NCBI GenBank assembly: GCA_963377175.1
Contig: CAUJNA010000530.1
Location: 142,501 to 206,500, forward strand
DNA from: Effrenium voratum
Lineage: Eukaryota; Sar; Dinophyceae; Suessiales; Symbiodiniaceae
Direction: 5' to 3'
DNA: 64,000 nt
A program made the position numbers and the translations under genes. The notes under the pieces are model-generated. The model did not search any database. It saw only the letters and a list, made by a program, of their open reading frames with translations, and was not told where the DNA came from. Every line of letters starts with the position of its first letter. Position 1 is the stretch's first letter. Of this stretch, positions 41,441 through 52,097 are shown piece by piece.

Positions 41441-42312
41441 GATGATGATGCTCTTGGTGCACCCGGACAGGTGCACGGACCCCCGCGCTGGAGAGGCCTT
41501 CGGTGAGATGCAGAGCATGAAGAGCTTGGTGGTCGTCAGTGATCCGGACGCTACTCGCCAGCAGCCCATGACTGAGCTGGAGGGGGTTGTGCGCCGCACG
41601 CTTTCTGTGACGGCCTTCTCCGTCGGCGCAAGCGCCTTGAGATCTCTGTGTGCCAGGAAGCCTTGGCCAGGCTCCAGTGGCTCAACCTCGATGATGCCAA
41701 ACTCGAGGAAGCTGAGTCGGCGCGGGAGCTCCAACGCATCGGCTCTCAAAGCCCAGGAGCAGACGGAGGAGCCGGCCGAGGAGCTGGCTGAGACGAAGGC
41801 CCAGGAGCAGACGGAGACGGAGGCCATGAGCCGGCCAAGGAGCCGGTCGAGGCCGGCTGAGGCCCAGGAGTAGACGAGACGGAGCCCCATGAGCCGGCCG
41901 AAAAGCCGGCTGAGGCCCAGGAGCAGACAGAGACGGAGCATGAGCCGGCCGAGGAGCCGGCCGAGGAGCCGGCTGAGGAGCAGATGGAGACGGAGGAGCA
42001 GACGGAGGTCAAGGAGCAGGAGGAGGTGGAGGAGGTAGAGGAGGAGGTGGAGGAGGTAGAGGAGGAGGTGGAGGAGGTAGAGCTTCCGACGCCCGCCCAA
42101 CTGGGGCGCTACACGCAGTTCAAGGAGCAGTGTACCGAGCCTCCCGAGGATAACCTAAAACACCATCGCCTTGTTTGGGAGCGGACGGACGTGTTCACCA
42201 TCAGCAACGCTCTGCAGCTCGACGCCGTGCGGATGCCCCGACCACAGTCTCTTTGATGTGCTGATGAGCCTGTTCAAGCGCTCTGTGAATGTGGACCAGG
42301 ACGGCGTTGGGT
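41441..42312 (+). pseudogene. J-domain protein with Glu-rich repeats
   Basis: Begins MMMLLVHPDRCTDPRAGEAF, then GEMQSMKSL. The HPD tripeptide with a hydrophobic helix before it (MMMLLVHPD) and a charged helix after it is the core of a DnaJ/J domain, which stimulates Hsp70. Long repeats follow (EQTEEPAEELAETKAQEQTE; later EEVEEVEEEVEEVE), then a globular end, TPAQLGRYTQFKEQCTEPPE and RTDVFTISNALQLDAV, with a frame change near 42,240 into PDHSLFDVLMSLFKRSVNVD. A stop and frame change near 41,872 lies within the repeats. Helix I of the J domain was not found. It lies between two broken pieces of the viral polymerase-helicase, on the opposite strand, so it could be a viral gene or one captured during rearrangement. 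Truncated at about 42,312 by the next fragment. Confidence 0.5.
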
Positions 42313-42835
42313 GGATTCCCGTGCTCCTGCGCCCACGTACGGCAACAAATTCAGGCAGGACTGCCTCGCGTCGCAGCAGCCCTCCACAAAGCCCAGGTCC
42401 GGCAGCACGCCGTCCACGGGCTCAACGCCGTCCGCCGGGCACAGGATGGGCAGGGGGAAGTTGGCCAGCCCGTTGCACCTGCAGCGCACCACGTCCACGC
42501 CGACGTACACAGAGGGCCGCCCGGGTCTCCCAGCGAGGCCTCCACCTGCTGCCTGACCCGCTGCGCCACCTGCTCCTCCGTGAGCCTCGTCATGGCCCCG
42601 CCCAGCTCGTTCACCGGCAGCCTGCGCTCGCAGCCCGCCCCCGCGTCGCCGCCTGATCACCGGCACGTGGACCAGGTACTCGTAGTAGCAGGATGTAGTC
42701 GTTGGGCCCCTCGCGGATGAGGGGCTGGTTGTAGTCAAAGTCCTTGCTGGGAGAGAGTAGTAGTGCTGGCCCGCCCGGGTCAGCTGCCCGTCCGCGCGCG
42801 AGAGCAGCGCGTAGGCCCCCGGTCCGCGCCGCTAG
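42312..42835 (-). pseudogene. Polymerase-helicase, two joined fragments
   Basis: Matches 29,440-29,620 (polymerase-like motif A region) joined directly to about 30,740-31,200 (N-terminal region, VNELGGAxxxLTEEQVAQRV, YYEYLVHVPVI), with smaller internal gaps. The intervening HNH part is deleted. It abuts the J-domain gene on the left and a retroelement on the right. Confidence 0.7.
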
Positions 42836-44769
42836 CCGTGATGCGGTTGCCTCGCCATTGCGCCAATATGAATCAGTTCTCGCTGCTATACTATCAAATG
42901 CTTTTCGCCCTGATACTTCATGAATACAGGGACATCAGATGTTGTTGAAGACCCTGGTGATGAAGTGCAACCTGGTCCAAAGCAGGCCATTCCAGTACCA
43001 ACTCCTCTTCATCGAGCTTTGAATATTCTTGCGATGAGGTGTACAGAGCTGATGACATGGACATAGAGGAGGAGGTACATTCATGTGCTTGCAGAGGAGG
43101 CGTGTGATAGGTTCCGTTGTGGCAGAACTTTGAGCGAGGCGCACATTCAACTCAGTTCGGAACCAAAGTTTTGCACACCGCAGTGTATATAATGTTTCAA
43201 AAGTGGAGTAGAGCAAATCTACCCACGACTTGTGAGAACGGTTTGACGGGTGCCAAAAGCTTGTCCCCATATGCTTGGGGTGATGTCCCTTGTGGGACTG
43301 TCGCACATGTGTGCGCCGGCGCTGCCGGGGATGAATGTTTGTGACATGGACCTGAGTCTTGTGTGACCAGGCTTCTGTACTTGCTGTCAGTTTTTGGCAC
43401 CCATGACATGCACACATGCATGAGCCTCAGCCGCTGCTGGCTTGATGAGGCATGGCAATTGGCCAAGAACTCTTGTAGAGTCTTGCGTTTCTCACGGTAA
43501 TTCTCATGGGATGCTGCCGGTTCTCACTTGTTGATGCATGAGACGTGTCATGAATTGTTTTAAGCGTGCCCCATGGACGACTTAGTTTGACTCTAAGCGT
43601 GTAGGGATCCAGCAATGTCAGTGGCTGGCTCGGAGGCCCTTGGCATCTAGGGCAACATGTTGGGAAGTGTGTCTAGGCTGGCGTTGGCAGTCTCGCGAAG
43701 TTTACTTTCTCGAGCAACTATGCTCCAAGTGTCAGTGGAGATACTCCGTTTATGATACTAGCCGAACTGTCCTTGGCCGTGATGGATCTTCGGGGAGAAC
43801 TAAACGCTCAGGAGTCTTCATCATGAAGCATATGCTATGTCTGCAGCAGAGCTGAAATTGTCTGTTGAGATGTGGAACGAGACAGGGGTCAACGTTCGGC
43901 GCAACCTGAGCAGGCGGATAGACTCTAGAAACACCAGGCGCGCCTTACAGGCCTACGCATCGTTGGCCAGATGGAACCAGTAGTTCGGCTGGTGGACACT
44001 GCTGTCTCCCAGTATGAGGGGAACAGGGTGGCGTACGTAGAGTAGTCAATGTGCATTGCTACGAATAAGAGTCCTGGCTGGTGCTTCGAGGGATGACAAC
44101 CAGATGACAGTGGCTTCAAGCGGCATCGTCAGGCTCAGGAACAAGGAGACCGTGCGTCAATCTAGCTGAGCTTACTCGGCCAGGGGTCCAGTTGACAAAC
44201 GCAGGCAGGCCAGATGACCGTGTTTTTGAGGGCGCCATGAACCATCCAGATGTTCTTCACTTGTCTTGAGCCCAGTAGTGATCCCCAATCGTTTTGTATG
44301 ACCCAGGCCTCGAGAATGGGTCCCTAGTACCACAAACAGACATCCAGTCTGTTCTGACCATAACTCGGGAAGTGTTCTCGACCGGTCACCAAAAAAAAGC
44401 CATTTGCCACAGGTTGCATGTGTGTTGCCTTCGTGGGTGTTTCTCTTCAGACACACAATAGTGCCGCTGCTGCCGCAGCGCCTGCGGTGCAGGGCCTAAG
44501 GTAATTGCAATAACCCCTGTTGGTGACCTCGTTGTACCGCTGTGCGGCATGTTCAGTAGATGCGTTCCGTTAGTGCCAACCCGATGAAGCAAAGCACTCT
44601 TGTTGAAATTTGCTTTGGGTGGGCCATGTTGGGTTTTGCTTCAAAGAGGCTGGCTTGAAGGTTCTCCCTGAACAGTATTCACCCGCATGTTCCCGCCTTG
44701 CGTCTTGGCCTCGCAAAGCCCACACCTAGTGCTTCTTGAAGAGAATCGTCGAGGAATATAATGTTCTCA

Positions 44770-45190
44770 GCAAGTTGCCCGATGGACCGCCGCCTTAAGA
44801 GATCGGTCTCACTCTTATGGATTGCCAACGCTTGTTGGGGCAGACTACGAGAGTTTGCAACCGCAAATGCAAGTTATAACGGGCTTGGTGAATTTCTTTG
44901 CTCTGCACCAGAAGCATGTCATGTGAGCCTTGAAAACCCTGGCTACAGCTGGTTGTGGGAAATCCCTGACATTGCCTATCTCATGCCCATTGAGTTTGCT
45001 GCATGTGCAAGGTGATCCAAACGGCTCACCAGGAAGGCCTTCTTACCACGTGCCCAGCATTGGCGCGGCTTCAGGCAGCGTGCCCTGGTAACCATGAGCA
45101 TGGATCTTGGCAGTACGCTAGCGTACCCAAGGGAACTCTGTGTTGCCGTTCGCACTTCTGCCCTTGAAGTACAGTGCTTGCCTGGCCATG
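44770..45190 (+). pseudogene. DNA-methylase-like domain of retroelement
   Basis: A frame with LGEFLCSAPEACHVSLENPG and YSWLWEIPD carries the ENP box of C5-methylase-type folds; after a frame change, FAACARGSKRLTRK and GNHEHGSW follow, a pattern I associate with the methylase-like domain of dinoflagellate retroelements. Motif I and the catalytic PC box were not found. Role in the element is unknown. Confidence 0.45.
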
Positions 45191-45904
45191 TCCAGGTTGC
45201 CACCCCCGTCAACACTCGGGGCGCATATCCATGCATAAGTAACCTCATAGCCGCTGATTGTGCCCGTGTTTTTGCACATTGCAGAGTTTGCCGTGCTATA
45301 GAAACCTTGCGTGAATCAACGAGCTGCCTCACTTGCTCGGTGCATGACGTGCCCAAGGGTTCGCGCTTGCTGAGTTGCTTTCGGCTAAAACTTGGGAGTG
45401 GTGAGCAGCAAGCTAGACACTTCAAGTGCACGTTTGGGTGTACAGATCACCGGTTGAATTCTTGGCATGGCCATGATAGCCTCACACCTGTTCACCGTGT
45501 TCCATGCCTCGCTTGATATGATGCTGAAGGTTCGTCCATTAAGGTCGCTTGCTGCAAGGATGACCTCATTAAGACTTGGTCTCAATGGGCCTGTAAGCTG
45601 TGCAACGATAAAAAAGGCCTTAAGTGCTGCATGGAACCTGGCGTGCGAAGCATCATAATTACAAGAGGATCTTGTCGTTGCAGACGAAGCATCATAATGA
45701 CAAGAGGATCTTGCTGTTGCAGAAAATTGTTGGTCTCGTGAGTGGCCTGACCTAGAGATCTTTTACTCCCTCATAGGACTTTGAGATCTTTAGCTCCCTC
45801 GTGAATGGCTTCAGCATTGATGGGGATCAGAAGCCTTGCGGAATCTTTGGCCTTTAGCCTCGGCCTGCGGGAATCACGGCCGGGTTCGTACAACCGGCTT
45901 GATG

Positions 45905-46760
45905 GGATGCGTTGGCCCCCTTTCGGTTGAAGATTTTCATGGCTTGTACCCCTCTGGTTGCTTCTTGTCAGGAGGTTTGGTGTTTGGCAGTCCTTAGGGA
46001 CAAGATGGAGCTCCGTGCCATTGATGACTGCCTTAAGAGCAAAGTCAACTTGGCATATGCATACATGGATTTGATCGCCTTGAAGTTTGCCTGCAACTTG
46101 CTTTGGGTAAAGTGTTGCGTGGACTGCGGCACTCGTCGCTCCAAGATGCCGGCCACCACAAGCCTGTGGTCATCGGACTTGATTTGTCAGTTTGCAAGCA
46201 ACATGCACTTCGCCCTGGCAGCAGGAAGTCTTCCATTGTGACATTGAAGAACCCTAATAAGGGGACGGCGTGCTTTGAAGGGAGAGTTCTCCCTTTTGGT
46301 GCCACTTCCGGGGTTTCGAACTCAAACCGTGTGTCAAGGCCTTTGCAGAGAGCTGCGTTCTGAACTTCATCTTTTGTGGGGGGATTATTTGATGATTTCC
46401 CCGTGATGAGTGGTTCGGCGCTGGGAGAGTCGACCACCTCTTGCATGTTCACTCTGATGAGGCCGTTGGGATTTGTGTACGCTGGACACAAGTTAGCCGC
46501 CTTCAGTGAGCGTGCCGCTGTGTTGGGGTCGAGCTTGACTTGTCTTGCACCGATGACCTGAGAGTGTTGGTCAGAAACAAATCAGGGATAGTCAAGGAAA
46601 CCCTCAGCGTGATTGAAGAGAGGTTGTTCAGAGCCGCCAGTTCAAACCTTCTGCATGCAGTAGCCTGCTAGGTGTACTCAGTGTGCCAAGTGCAGATCGT
46701 GGGCCGTGTGGGCCGACTTGCAATGACATCCATCAGAGAAGTTGCGAAGAGGAATCTGGG
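45905..46760 (+). pseudogene. Reverse transcriptase of retroelement
   Basis: Copies element RNA to DNA. The fingers start with MELRAIDDCLKSKVNLAYAY; the palm has SSIVTLKNP and FEGRVLPFGATSGVSNSNRV (46,143-46,330), where LPFGA is the usual RT box 4 region; LLWGGLFDDFPVMSG holds the catalytic FDD in place of YxDD; then FSERAAVLG and VRNKSGIVKETLSVIEERLF, a thumb-like segment. At least four frame changes. FDDFP with a following long thumb is, as I know it, a form found in dinoflagellate elements of the DIRS/tyrosine-recombinase type. Confidence 0.65.
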
Positions 46761-46849
46761 CCGTCTAAGACACATGACTCTGTGGTTGCTTCCTCACTTT
46801 GCTTGCCGAACGCCTAGATTCGTGAGAGCCTAACACCGTGGCTTGCGGG

Positions 46850-47180
46850 GAGGGCCCGCCTCCGATCCTCGTCCTCACTGATGGCGCATGTAAAGGCGAC
46901 TCTAACACCGTTAGCGGATTCCTGGTTGACAGAGGTCTTGACGTGGTGGCCTGCCACTTGTGGCATACGCATCTTGTTGTGCAAACATTGCCTGTACTCT
47001 GTTGATAATTGTGCTACCATGGATGCTTGCATAAGAGGGTCTTCAGGTTCCCTGATATTTCGCCAGCTCTTGTTGTCCTTTGAAGAGGACGAGCTGCAAG
47101 GTCAGGCTTGGTACTGGTTATCCGAGCGCCGTCTCCTCAACCGTTGCATACGAGCCATCTCGTTCCAAACTTGATGAGTG
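46850..47180 (+). pseudogene. RNase H domain of retroelement
   Basis: EGPPPILVLTDGACKGDSNT contains the first catalytic Asp (LTDGA). After two stops and a frame change, VDNCATMDACIRGSSGSLIF (second part with the DN/D positions) and LQGQAWYWLSERxPS follow, matching the layout of RNase H domains that trail such RTs. Broken. Confidence 0.55.
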
Positions 47181-47202
47181 GCCTGTAGTCACGTGGAGTA
47201 AA

Positions 47203-48437
47203 AGTGGGGTGGATTGATGTCCACGTGATGTGCACCTTGAGTGGGGCAGGTCCGAGTGACATGCCCAACTTTTGTGTGAAAAGATTCGGTGCGCGAATTC
47301 CCACTTGTGTCTCTCTCGCCCCCCCTTTTGTAAAAAGGGGGGTTTTGCTGGGGAAACCTCACCTTCCCTCTTTAGGGGGTGCACCTTTAGGGAGGGTTGG
47401 GGTTTTGGAAGTGTCCTGGTTTCCCCCCTGTTTTTGTTTGTGACCTTTTTGGGGTGTGGCCCCTCCTAAAGGGTTCCTGTGCCCTTTGGTCCTTTTCGAT
47501 GGGGTTTGGCTCAAACCCTTTTACTGGGCAAGGTGGCCCCTCTTCTGTTTTACACTTCCACCTTTAGAGTTCGAGGTTCCAAAGTTGTCTTTCGGGGCGT
47601 AGACCCTCAAGTCCTTTTGAACCTTGAATAGCGAACATGTGAGCGCTCTAAAGTGGATGATAGGTTTGTCACCATGGTTTGAGAAACAGGGCTGTTTCTA
47701 TGTACACATCACCGGCTCAGCGGTGGGTGGGTGGGTGCCTTAGCACCCTCTACGGATCTGCTCTCCCACCTCGCCCGCCCGAGCAGATTTTGGCTGCCTA
47801 TCACTACGGCATTGCCTTGTCTTCTTTTATGTGTGCATTGCCTTGCCCATGCATTACCTGGCCCACAGTGCTACGCAGTGCTGTGCCAGCATTGCCGATG
47901 CTGCCCGCATTAGCGACGTGCAAGCCGCTTCAGATTCAGCCGCTTAAGCTGCCAGAACTTCACTTTGCGCCGCGTCGTGAGTGTTTGCAATTGCCAGATT
48001 GCCCGCATTTGATCAGAATTGCTGCCCCACTCTCCGAACCTTTTGGCGTTCGGGGTGGGTGGATTGATGTCCACGTGATGTGCGCCTTGAGTGGGGCAGG
48101 TCCGAGTGACATGCCCAACTTTTGTGTGAAAAGATTCGGTGCGCAAATTCCCACTTGTGTCTCTCTCCCCCCCCCTTTTGTAAAAAGGGGGGTCCTGCTG
48201 GGGAAACCTCACCTTCCCTCTTTAGGGGGTGCGCCTTTAGGGAGGGTTGGGGTTTTGGAAGTGTCCTGGTTTCGTCCCTGTTTTTGTTTGTGACCTTTTT
48301 GGGGTGTGGCCCCTCCTAAAGGGTTCCTGTGCCCTTTGGTCCTTTTCGATGGGGTTTGGCTCAAACCCTTTTACTGGGCCAGGTGGCCCCTCTTCTGTTT
48401 TACACTTCCACCTTTAGAGTTCGAGGTTCCAAAGTTT
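47203..48437. repeat. 385-bp direct repeats at retroelement right end
   Basis: GGGGTGGATTGATGTCCACG through GAGGTTCCAAAGTT occurs at 47,203-47,585 and 48,053-48,437, about 98 per cent alike by eye. The second copy ends at the junction with viral integrase sequence. The 470 bases between carry no gene. Confidence 0.8.
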
Positions 48438-48444
48438 GAAAAAA

Positions 48445-49215
48445 AGGCGCCAGGAAGTCGTCCAGCTGCCTCGCAGCCGCCGGCCTGCCCCGTCTCGTCA
48501 GTCGGCCCGCCGCGTTGCCGCTGCCCTGCGGCGCCGGCAGCGCCAGCTTCAGCAGGGTCTCCCGGCCCTCCGTGCTGCGGACGGTCATGGAGTCCACGGC
48601 CCCCAGCTGCTGCACGTCGCCGTACTGAGGGTTGAAGCTCCTCGCCGCGTTCGTCGGCGCTCGGAAGGCGCCCGCGTCCTCCACCGCCTTCACGCGCCGG
48701 TCGGTGAGGTCCTTGTTGTGCTGGAACTTGTCGGCGTTGTCTTGGAGGACCCTGAACTCCGTGGCCGGCTGCTTCTCCACGTCCTCGGGCGCGCCGTGCA
48801 CCGTCTCGTGGGGCCGCGCGTTGTAGGCCCCGGCCGCCCGCTCAAAGTGGTCGCTCCACTGCCCGCCCTTGCGCGCCACCCTCGTGGCCAGGTCCTTCTT
48901 CAGCGTCTGGATGCCCCGGTCCACCACGGCAATGGCGTTGCGGTCCTCGGGCCGCTTCGTCCGGTGCACGGCTTCTGCGGGCAGCTCCCGGTCCAGCGTG
49001 GCGAACTCGTTGCCCAGGTCTGTCGTGACCACAAAGTTCCCGTCGTCCCCCGTCAGCTCCCGCGCGGCGCGCTTGGTGGCCCGGCCCACCGTCTCGGCGT
49101 TCTTGTTCTGCAGAGGTTCCACGGCGGCCTCCCGGGTGAAGACGTCCATCACCACCAGCTTCGTCTTCCCCTGAAGTCGATGAGGTCGGCCTGCAGCCGG
49201 TCGTTCGGAAGTCGG
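48445..49215 (-). pseudogene. Retroviral-type integrase (copy 3), N-terminus lost
   Basis: Nearly the same as the integrase at 34,482-35,465. The frame from MDVFTREAAVEPLQNKNAET at 49,155 is open to about 48,400 (251 codons, the last ten or so read into retroelement sequence). It keeps TGDDGNFVVTTDLGNEF (second Asp) and NAIAVVDRGIQTLKKDL (Asp at the third acidic position, as in the other copy). The first catalytic Asp (RLQADLIDF) lies upstream at about 49,190, after a frame change and small deletion. The 5' end is fused at about 49,245 to the fibre gene: FNVRDPHKLYRL is joined to fibre sequence, so the natural integrase start and the S74 part of the fibre were deleted together. Confidence 0.75.
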
Positions 49216-49244
49216 TACAGCTTGTGCGGGTCCCGCACGTTGAA

Positions 49245-51019
49245 GGTGGCTGCGAAGCTCGCCGCCGTCGCTGCGCCGGAGGCCGTCAGCGTGCCCGTGG
49301 ACACGTCGCCCACCGTGGTGAAGTTCCCGGCGTTGGCCGTGTTGTTGATGGTGAGAGTGCTGCCCGTGATTCCGGTGGCCGAGCTAGCAGGCCCACGCTG
49401 GCCGCGCCGGTGATGCTCAGCGAGCTGCCTGACACGGCCCCTGTGGACGACAGCGTGGCTCCGGCGACGGTGCCGGTGGCTGTGAGCGCTGCGCAGGAGA
49501 CTGCGCCCGAGGCGTCCACGCCCGTCGACAGCAGCTGGTCGCAGCCCACGTTGCCCTGCGCGGTGAGCCCGTCCAGCGTGGCCGAGCCCGTGAGGGCCAG
49601 CGAGTTGGCCAGGGAGACCGACTCTCCCTCAAAGGCGCTGGCCCTGATCTGCATGCTGTACAGGTCCAGCGTGCCCGCCGACTGCTGCACCAGCCCGGGG
49701 ATCGAGCCTCCGAAGGCTCCGAAGTGCAGCTTTGCGACTCGTCCTGATGGCTCCGAGAAGCGTGCTCCAGACGCCCTGCAAGGCCGTGCCGAGGAAGGTG
49801 CCGGTGACGCCCACGTAGTCGTTGTCGGCCGCGCTGACGTACATCACCAAGTTGGAGGCCGTGCCCAGCCGGTACCGGCAGCCGAAGGAGTAGCGTCTCC
49901 CCGGCGCGCGCAATATTCCAGGCGAAGGCGCTCAGGGTCATGGCGTGGCCCTCCAGCTGGAAGCCTCCCACCGTGAAGCTCTCTGGCTGTTGGAGCGCGC
50001 CAGAAAATTGCCTAGCGTGGTGAGCGTGGGCTCCAGCAGCACCTCGCCCAGGGTGGCGTCGTCGGCCCCTCCGTCGAGGAACTCGTGCTTCAGCAGCAGG
50101 GCCGAGGCCGCCGTGTCCTCCTCCTCCACCGTGTTGCCGGCCTCCTCCAGGGTTGCGTCCAGGATCTGGAGGCCGTAGACGTCCACCGTTCCTGCCGTCT
50201 GGTTGGGCAGGCCCGGCGCCTGGAAGTGCGCCCCGAAGTGCAGCTTCGCAACTCCGTTCGGCGGCACGGTGAAGTACATCTTGGCCGTGCTCCAGGCGCC
50301 CTGGTCTCCCGCGAAGCTGTACAATGGGTCGTAGACGTTGTCGGCCTCGGACATGTACACCACAAAGTTGGAGGCCGTGCCGAGCCGGCACCGGCAGGCG
50401 AAGAGGAGCTCTCGGCCGGGCGTCAAGTTGTCGCCGCCAGAGTCAGGGTGTAGCCGTCCACGCTCACTCCCGCGGTGTGCGTGGCCAGGACCACGCTGCA
50501 GCCGCTGCTGGGGCGAACCGTCCAGTTTGACAGGGAGACGTCCGTGGGGGCCAGGATCTGCTCTCCTATGGCGGCCACCACCTCGTCGGCCCCCCCGTCG
50601 TCCGGAAAGCGCACAGCTATTTGCAGGGCCGAGGCCGCCTCCGTGACTCCGAGCTTGTCGGCCAACAAACCGTCCACCTGCGTGATGGTGTAGTAGCTGA
50701 GCAGCGCGGCTGCGATGCTTGAGGCCGTTGCCGTGTCCTGGTCGGCGGCTGAGCGGTACGCCACCAGCGCCGAGGTGATTTGGTTGGTTGTGAACACGTC
50801 CTGGTCCGGGCCCGTCCGGTAGGCCAGCAGCGCGCCCGTGATGGCCGCCTGCGTCTGCGTGTAATGGGCGCTCGCCGTGCGATAATCTTTCAACAGAGCG
50901 TCTACCTGCGCCGAGGTGTAGTAGGCCAGCAGTGCGGCTGTGATGGCGCTGGTCGTCTCCGCGTCCTGCGCTGGACCTGTGCGGCAGTCTCCAAACCGGC
51001 GGTGACGACGCCCAGCCAA
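49245..51019 (-). pseudogene. Long fibre / receptor-binding protein, N-terminal and middle
   Basis: Reads from about 51,019 to 49,245 through four frames. N-terminal third: heptad-like repeats with Ala/Leu/Tyr (ITAALLAYYTSAQVDALL, ITGALLAYRTGPDQD, IAAALLSYYTITQVDGLL), typical of trimeric shaft coils. Middle: two related globular repeats, CRLGTASNFVVYMSEADNVY with PNGVAKLHFGAHF, and CRYRLGTASNLVMYVSAADN with GVTGTFLG; they look like lectin-type beta sandwiches. Then a shaft of short beta repeats (SLALTGSATLDGL, ATGTVAGATLSSTGAVSGSS). The gene should continue into an S74 end as at 35,656, but it is fused to integrase instead. Relics of the same gene are at 6,660 and 7,445. Probably the spike that contacts the host cell surface. 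Confidence 0.6.
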
Positions 51020-51079
51020 GGAGCTAAGCGCTTCTTACTCCGCACGGGGCTCGATTCCTGCCGCGAGCGCAGTTGAGTA

Positions 51080-52000
51080 CCATTCAGTCCGAACTCCGGC
51101 CGGAAGTTTCCGCAAAGCGAGGCCCGCGCCAGGCCCGCACCAGGCCCGCGCCAGGCCCGCACCAGGGTTTTTTTCGGAAGTAGCATGGCTGCAATGTGAC
51201 TCAATTTGATTTGACCGGTGGCGCCGGTCAATAGCGAGACCTGCGCACGATGGAGCCAGTGTCCGACATACTCGGACACTGCTTCGTAGTTGGTGATAAC
51301 ATATGAGACATCATCAGCTGCGTGCCTCCATGTCGGCGGGCTGGCGCGGCTCCGATGCCGGGCAGGTGGCGCGGCAGGGAGGCTTCTATGCCAGGCAGGT
51401 GGCGCGGCAGGAATGTGGCGCGCTAGGTATCGAAGCCTCCGATGCCGGGCAGGAATGTGATGCTGGAAAAACATAAGTGGCACTTATGTTTTCGAAGCGG
51501 CCGGGTGGGAGGCTCCGATGCCGGGCAGGTGGCGGCCGGGAGGCTCCGATGCCGGGCAGGTAAACTGTCGGCTTAGACGACAGTTAAAATTTTCGTTTCC
51601 TGGTTCGCGGGGCCCAGCAACACCCATCGTGACGCTGCGGCAGGCGGTGCAGCTCTCTTCTATGCCGGGCAGGTTCGCCGAAACTTTAGACAGTTGTCCC
51701 CCCACAGGAAAATTCAGGTGGCGCGGCCGGGAGGCTTCTCTGCCGGGCAGGTGGCGCGGCAGGACTGTGGCGCGCTAGGTGTCGAAGCCTCCGATGCCGG
51801 GCAGGAATGTGATGCTCGAAAGCATGCTTTCGAAGTGCCTCGGAACTGGAAACAGGCACCAACCATTTTTTGGTTGATGCCCGCGTAGAGTTCAGCCACT
51901 AAGAGTCGTTGGGCGAACCCGTCGGCGGGCTGGCGTGGCTCCGATGCCAGGCAGGCGGCGCGGCAGGGAGGCTTCTATGCCGGGCAGGTGGTGCGGCGGT
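51080..52000. repeat. Short GC-rich tandem and inverted repeats
   Basis: Contains four to five units of GCCAGGCCCGCACCAGGCCC GC (51,116-51,168), then many copies of CCGATGCCGGGCAGGTGGCG CGGC with GGGAGGCTTC (51,350-51,990). Paired inverted motifs are ACATAAGTGGCACTTATGT (51,470-51,488), AGCATGCTTTCGAAG (51,820) and GTTTAAAATTTTCG-type AT patches. No gene. Confidence 0.65.
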
Positions 52001-52036
52001 GCGTTCATCTTGCTGGCCTCCGGTGGTCTCTGCCGC

Positions 52037-52075
52037 GGCGGGCGGGCTGGCGCCTGTGGGTTTTAAACACAGCTG
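52037..52075 (+). promoter_or_regulatory. Shared upstream box with TTTTAAAC
   Basis: GGGCGGGCTGGCGCCTGTGG followed by GTTTTAAACACAGCTG, ending about 25 bases before the coiled-coil gene start. Same box as at 10,911 and 31,474; for this gene the similarity also extends about 30 bases further upstream (TGCTGGCCTCCGGTxGTCTC). Confidence 0.5.
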
Positions 52076-52097
52076 CCTCTACTCTCAGCTTGAGACC

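Larger units (their letters stand above)
42850..48437 (+). mobile_element. Decayed methylase-RT-RNase H retroelement in viral copy
   Basis: The segment separates viral polymerase-helicase sequence (ends about 42,835) from viral integrase (starts about 48,445). It contains, in order on the plus strand, a methylase-like domain, a reverse transcriptase and an RNase H, all frameshifted. At its right end are two 385-base direct repeats (47,203-47,585 and 48,053-48,437) separated by about 470 bases. This is like the B1-A2-B2 end of tyrosine-recombinase retroelements, but no matching A1 was found at the left, so the class is inferred. 42,850-44,700 holds no recognised domain. Confidence 0.55.

Noticed and set aside
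41984..42256. EEVEEVEEEVEE string as a stand-alone acidic gene
   Set aside because: It is the in-frame repeat region of the J-domain gene upstream, joined by conserved sequence on both sides.
47272..48319. Two related small proteins (KRFGARIPTCVSLAPPF type)
   Set aside because: They are translations of the 385-bp direct repeats of the retroelement, with a C run and TTTTGTAAAAA box; no independent gene.
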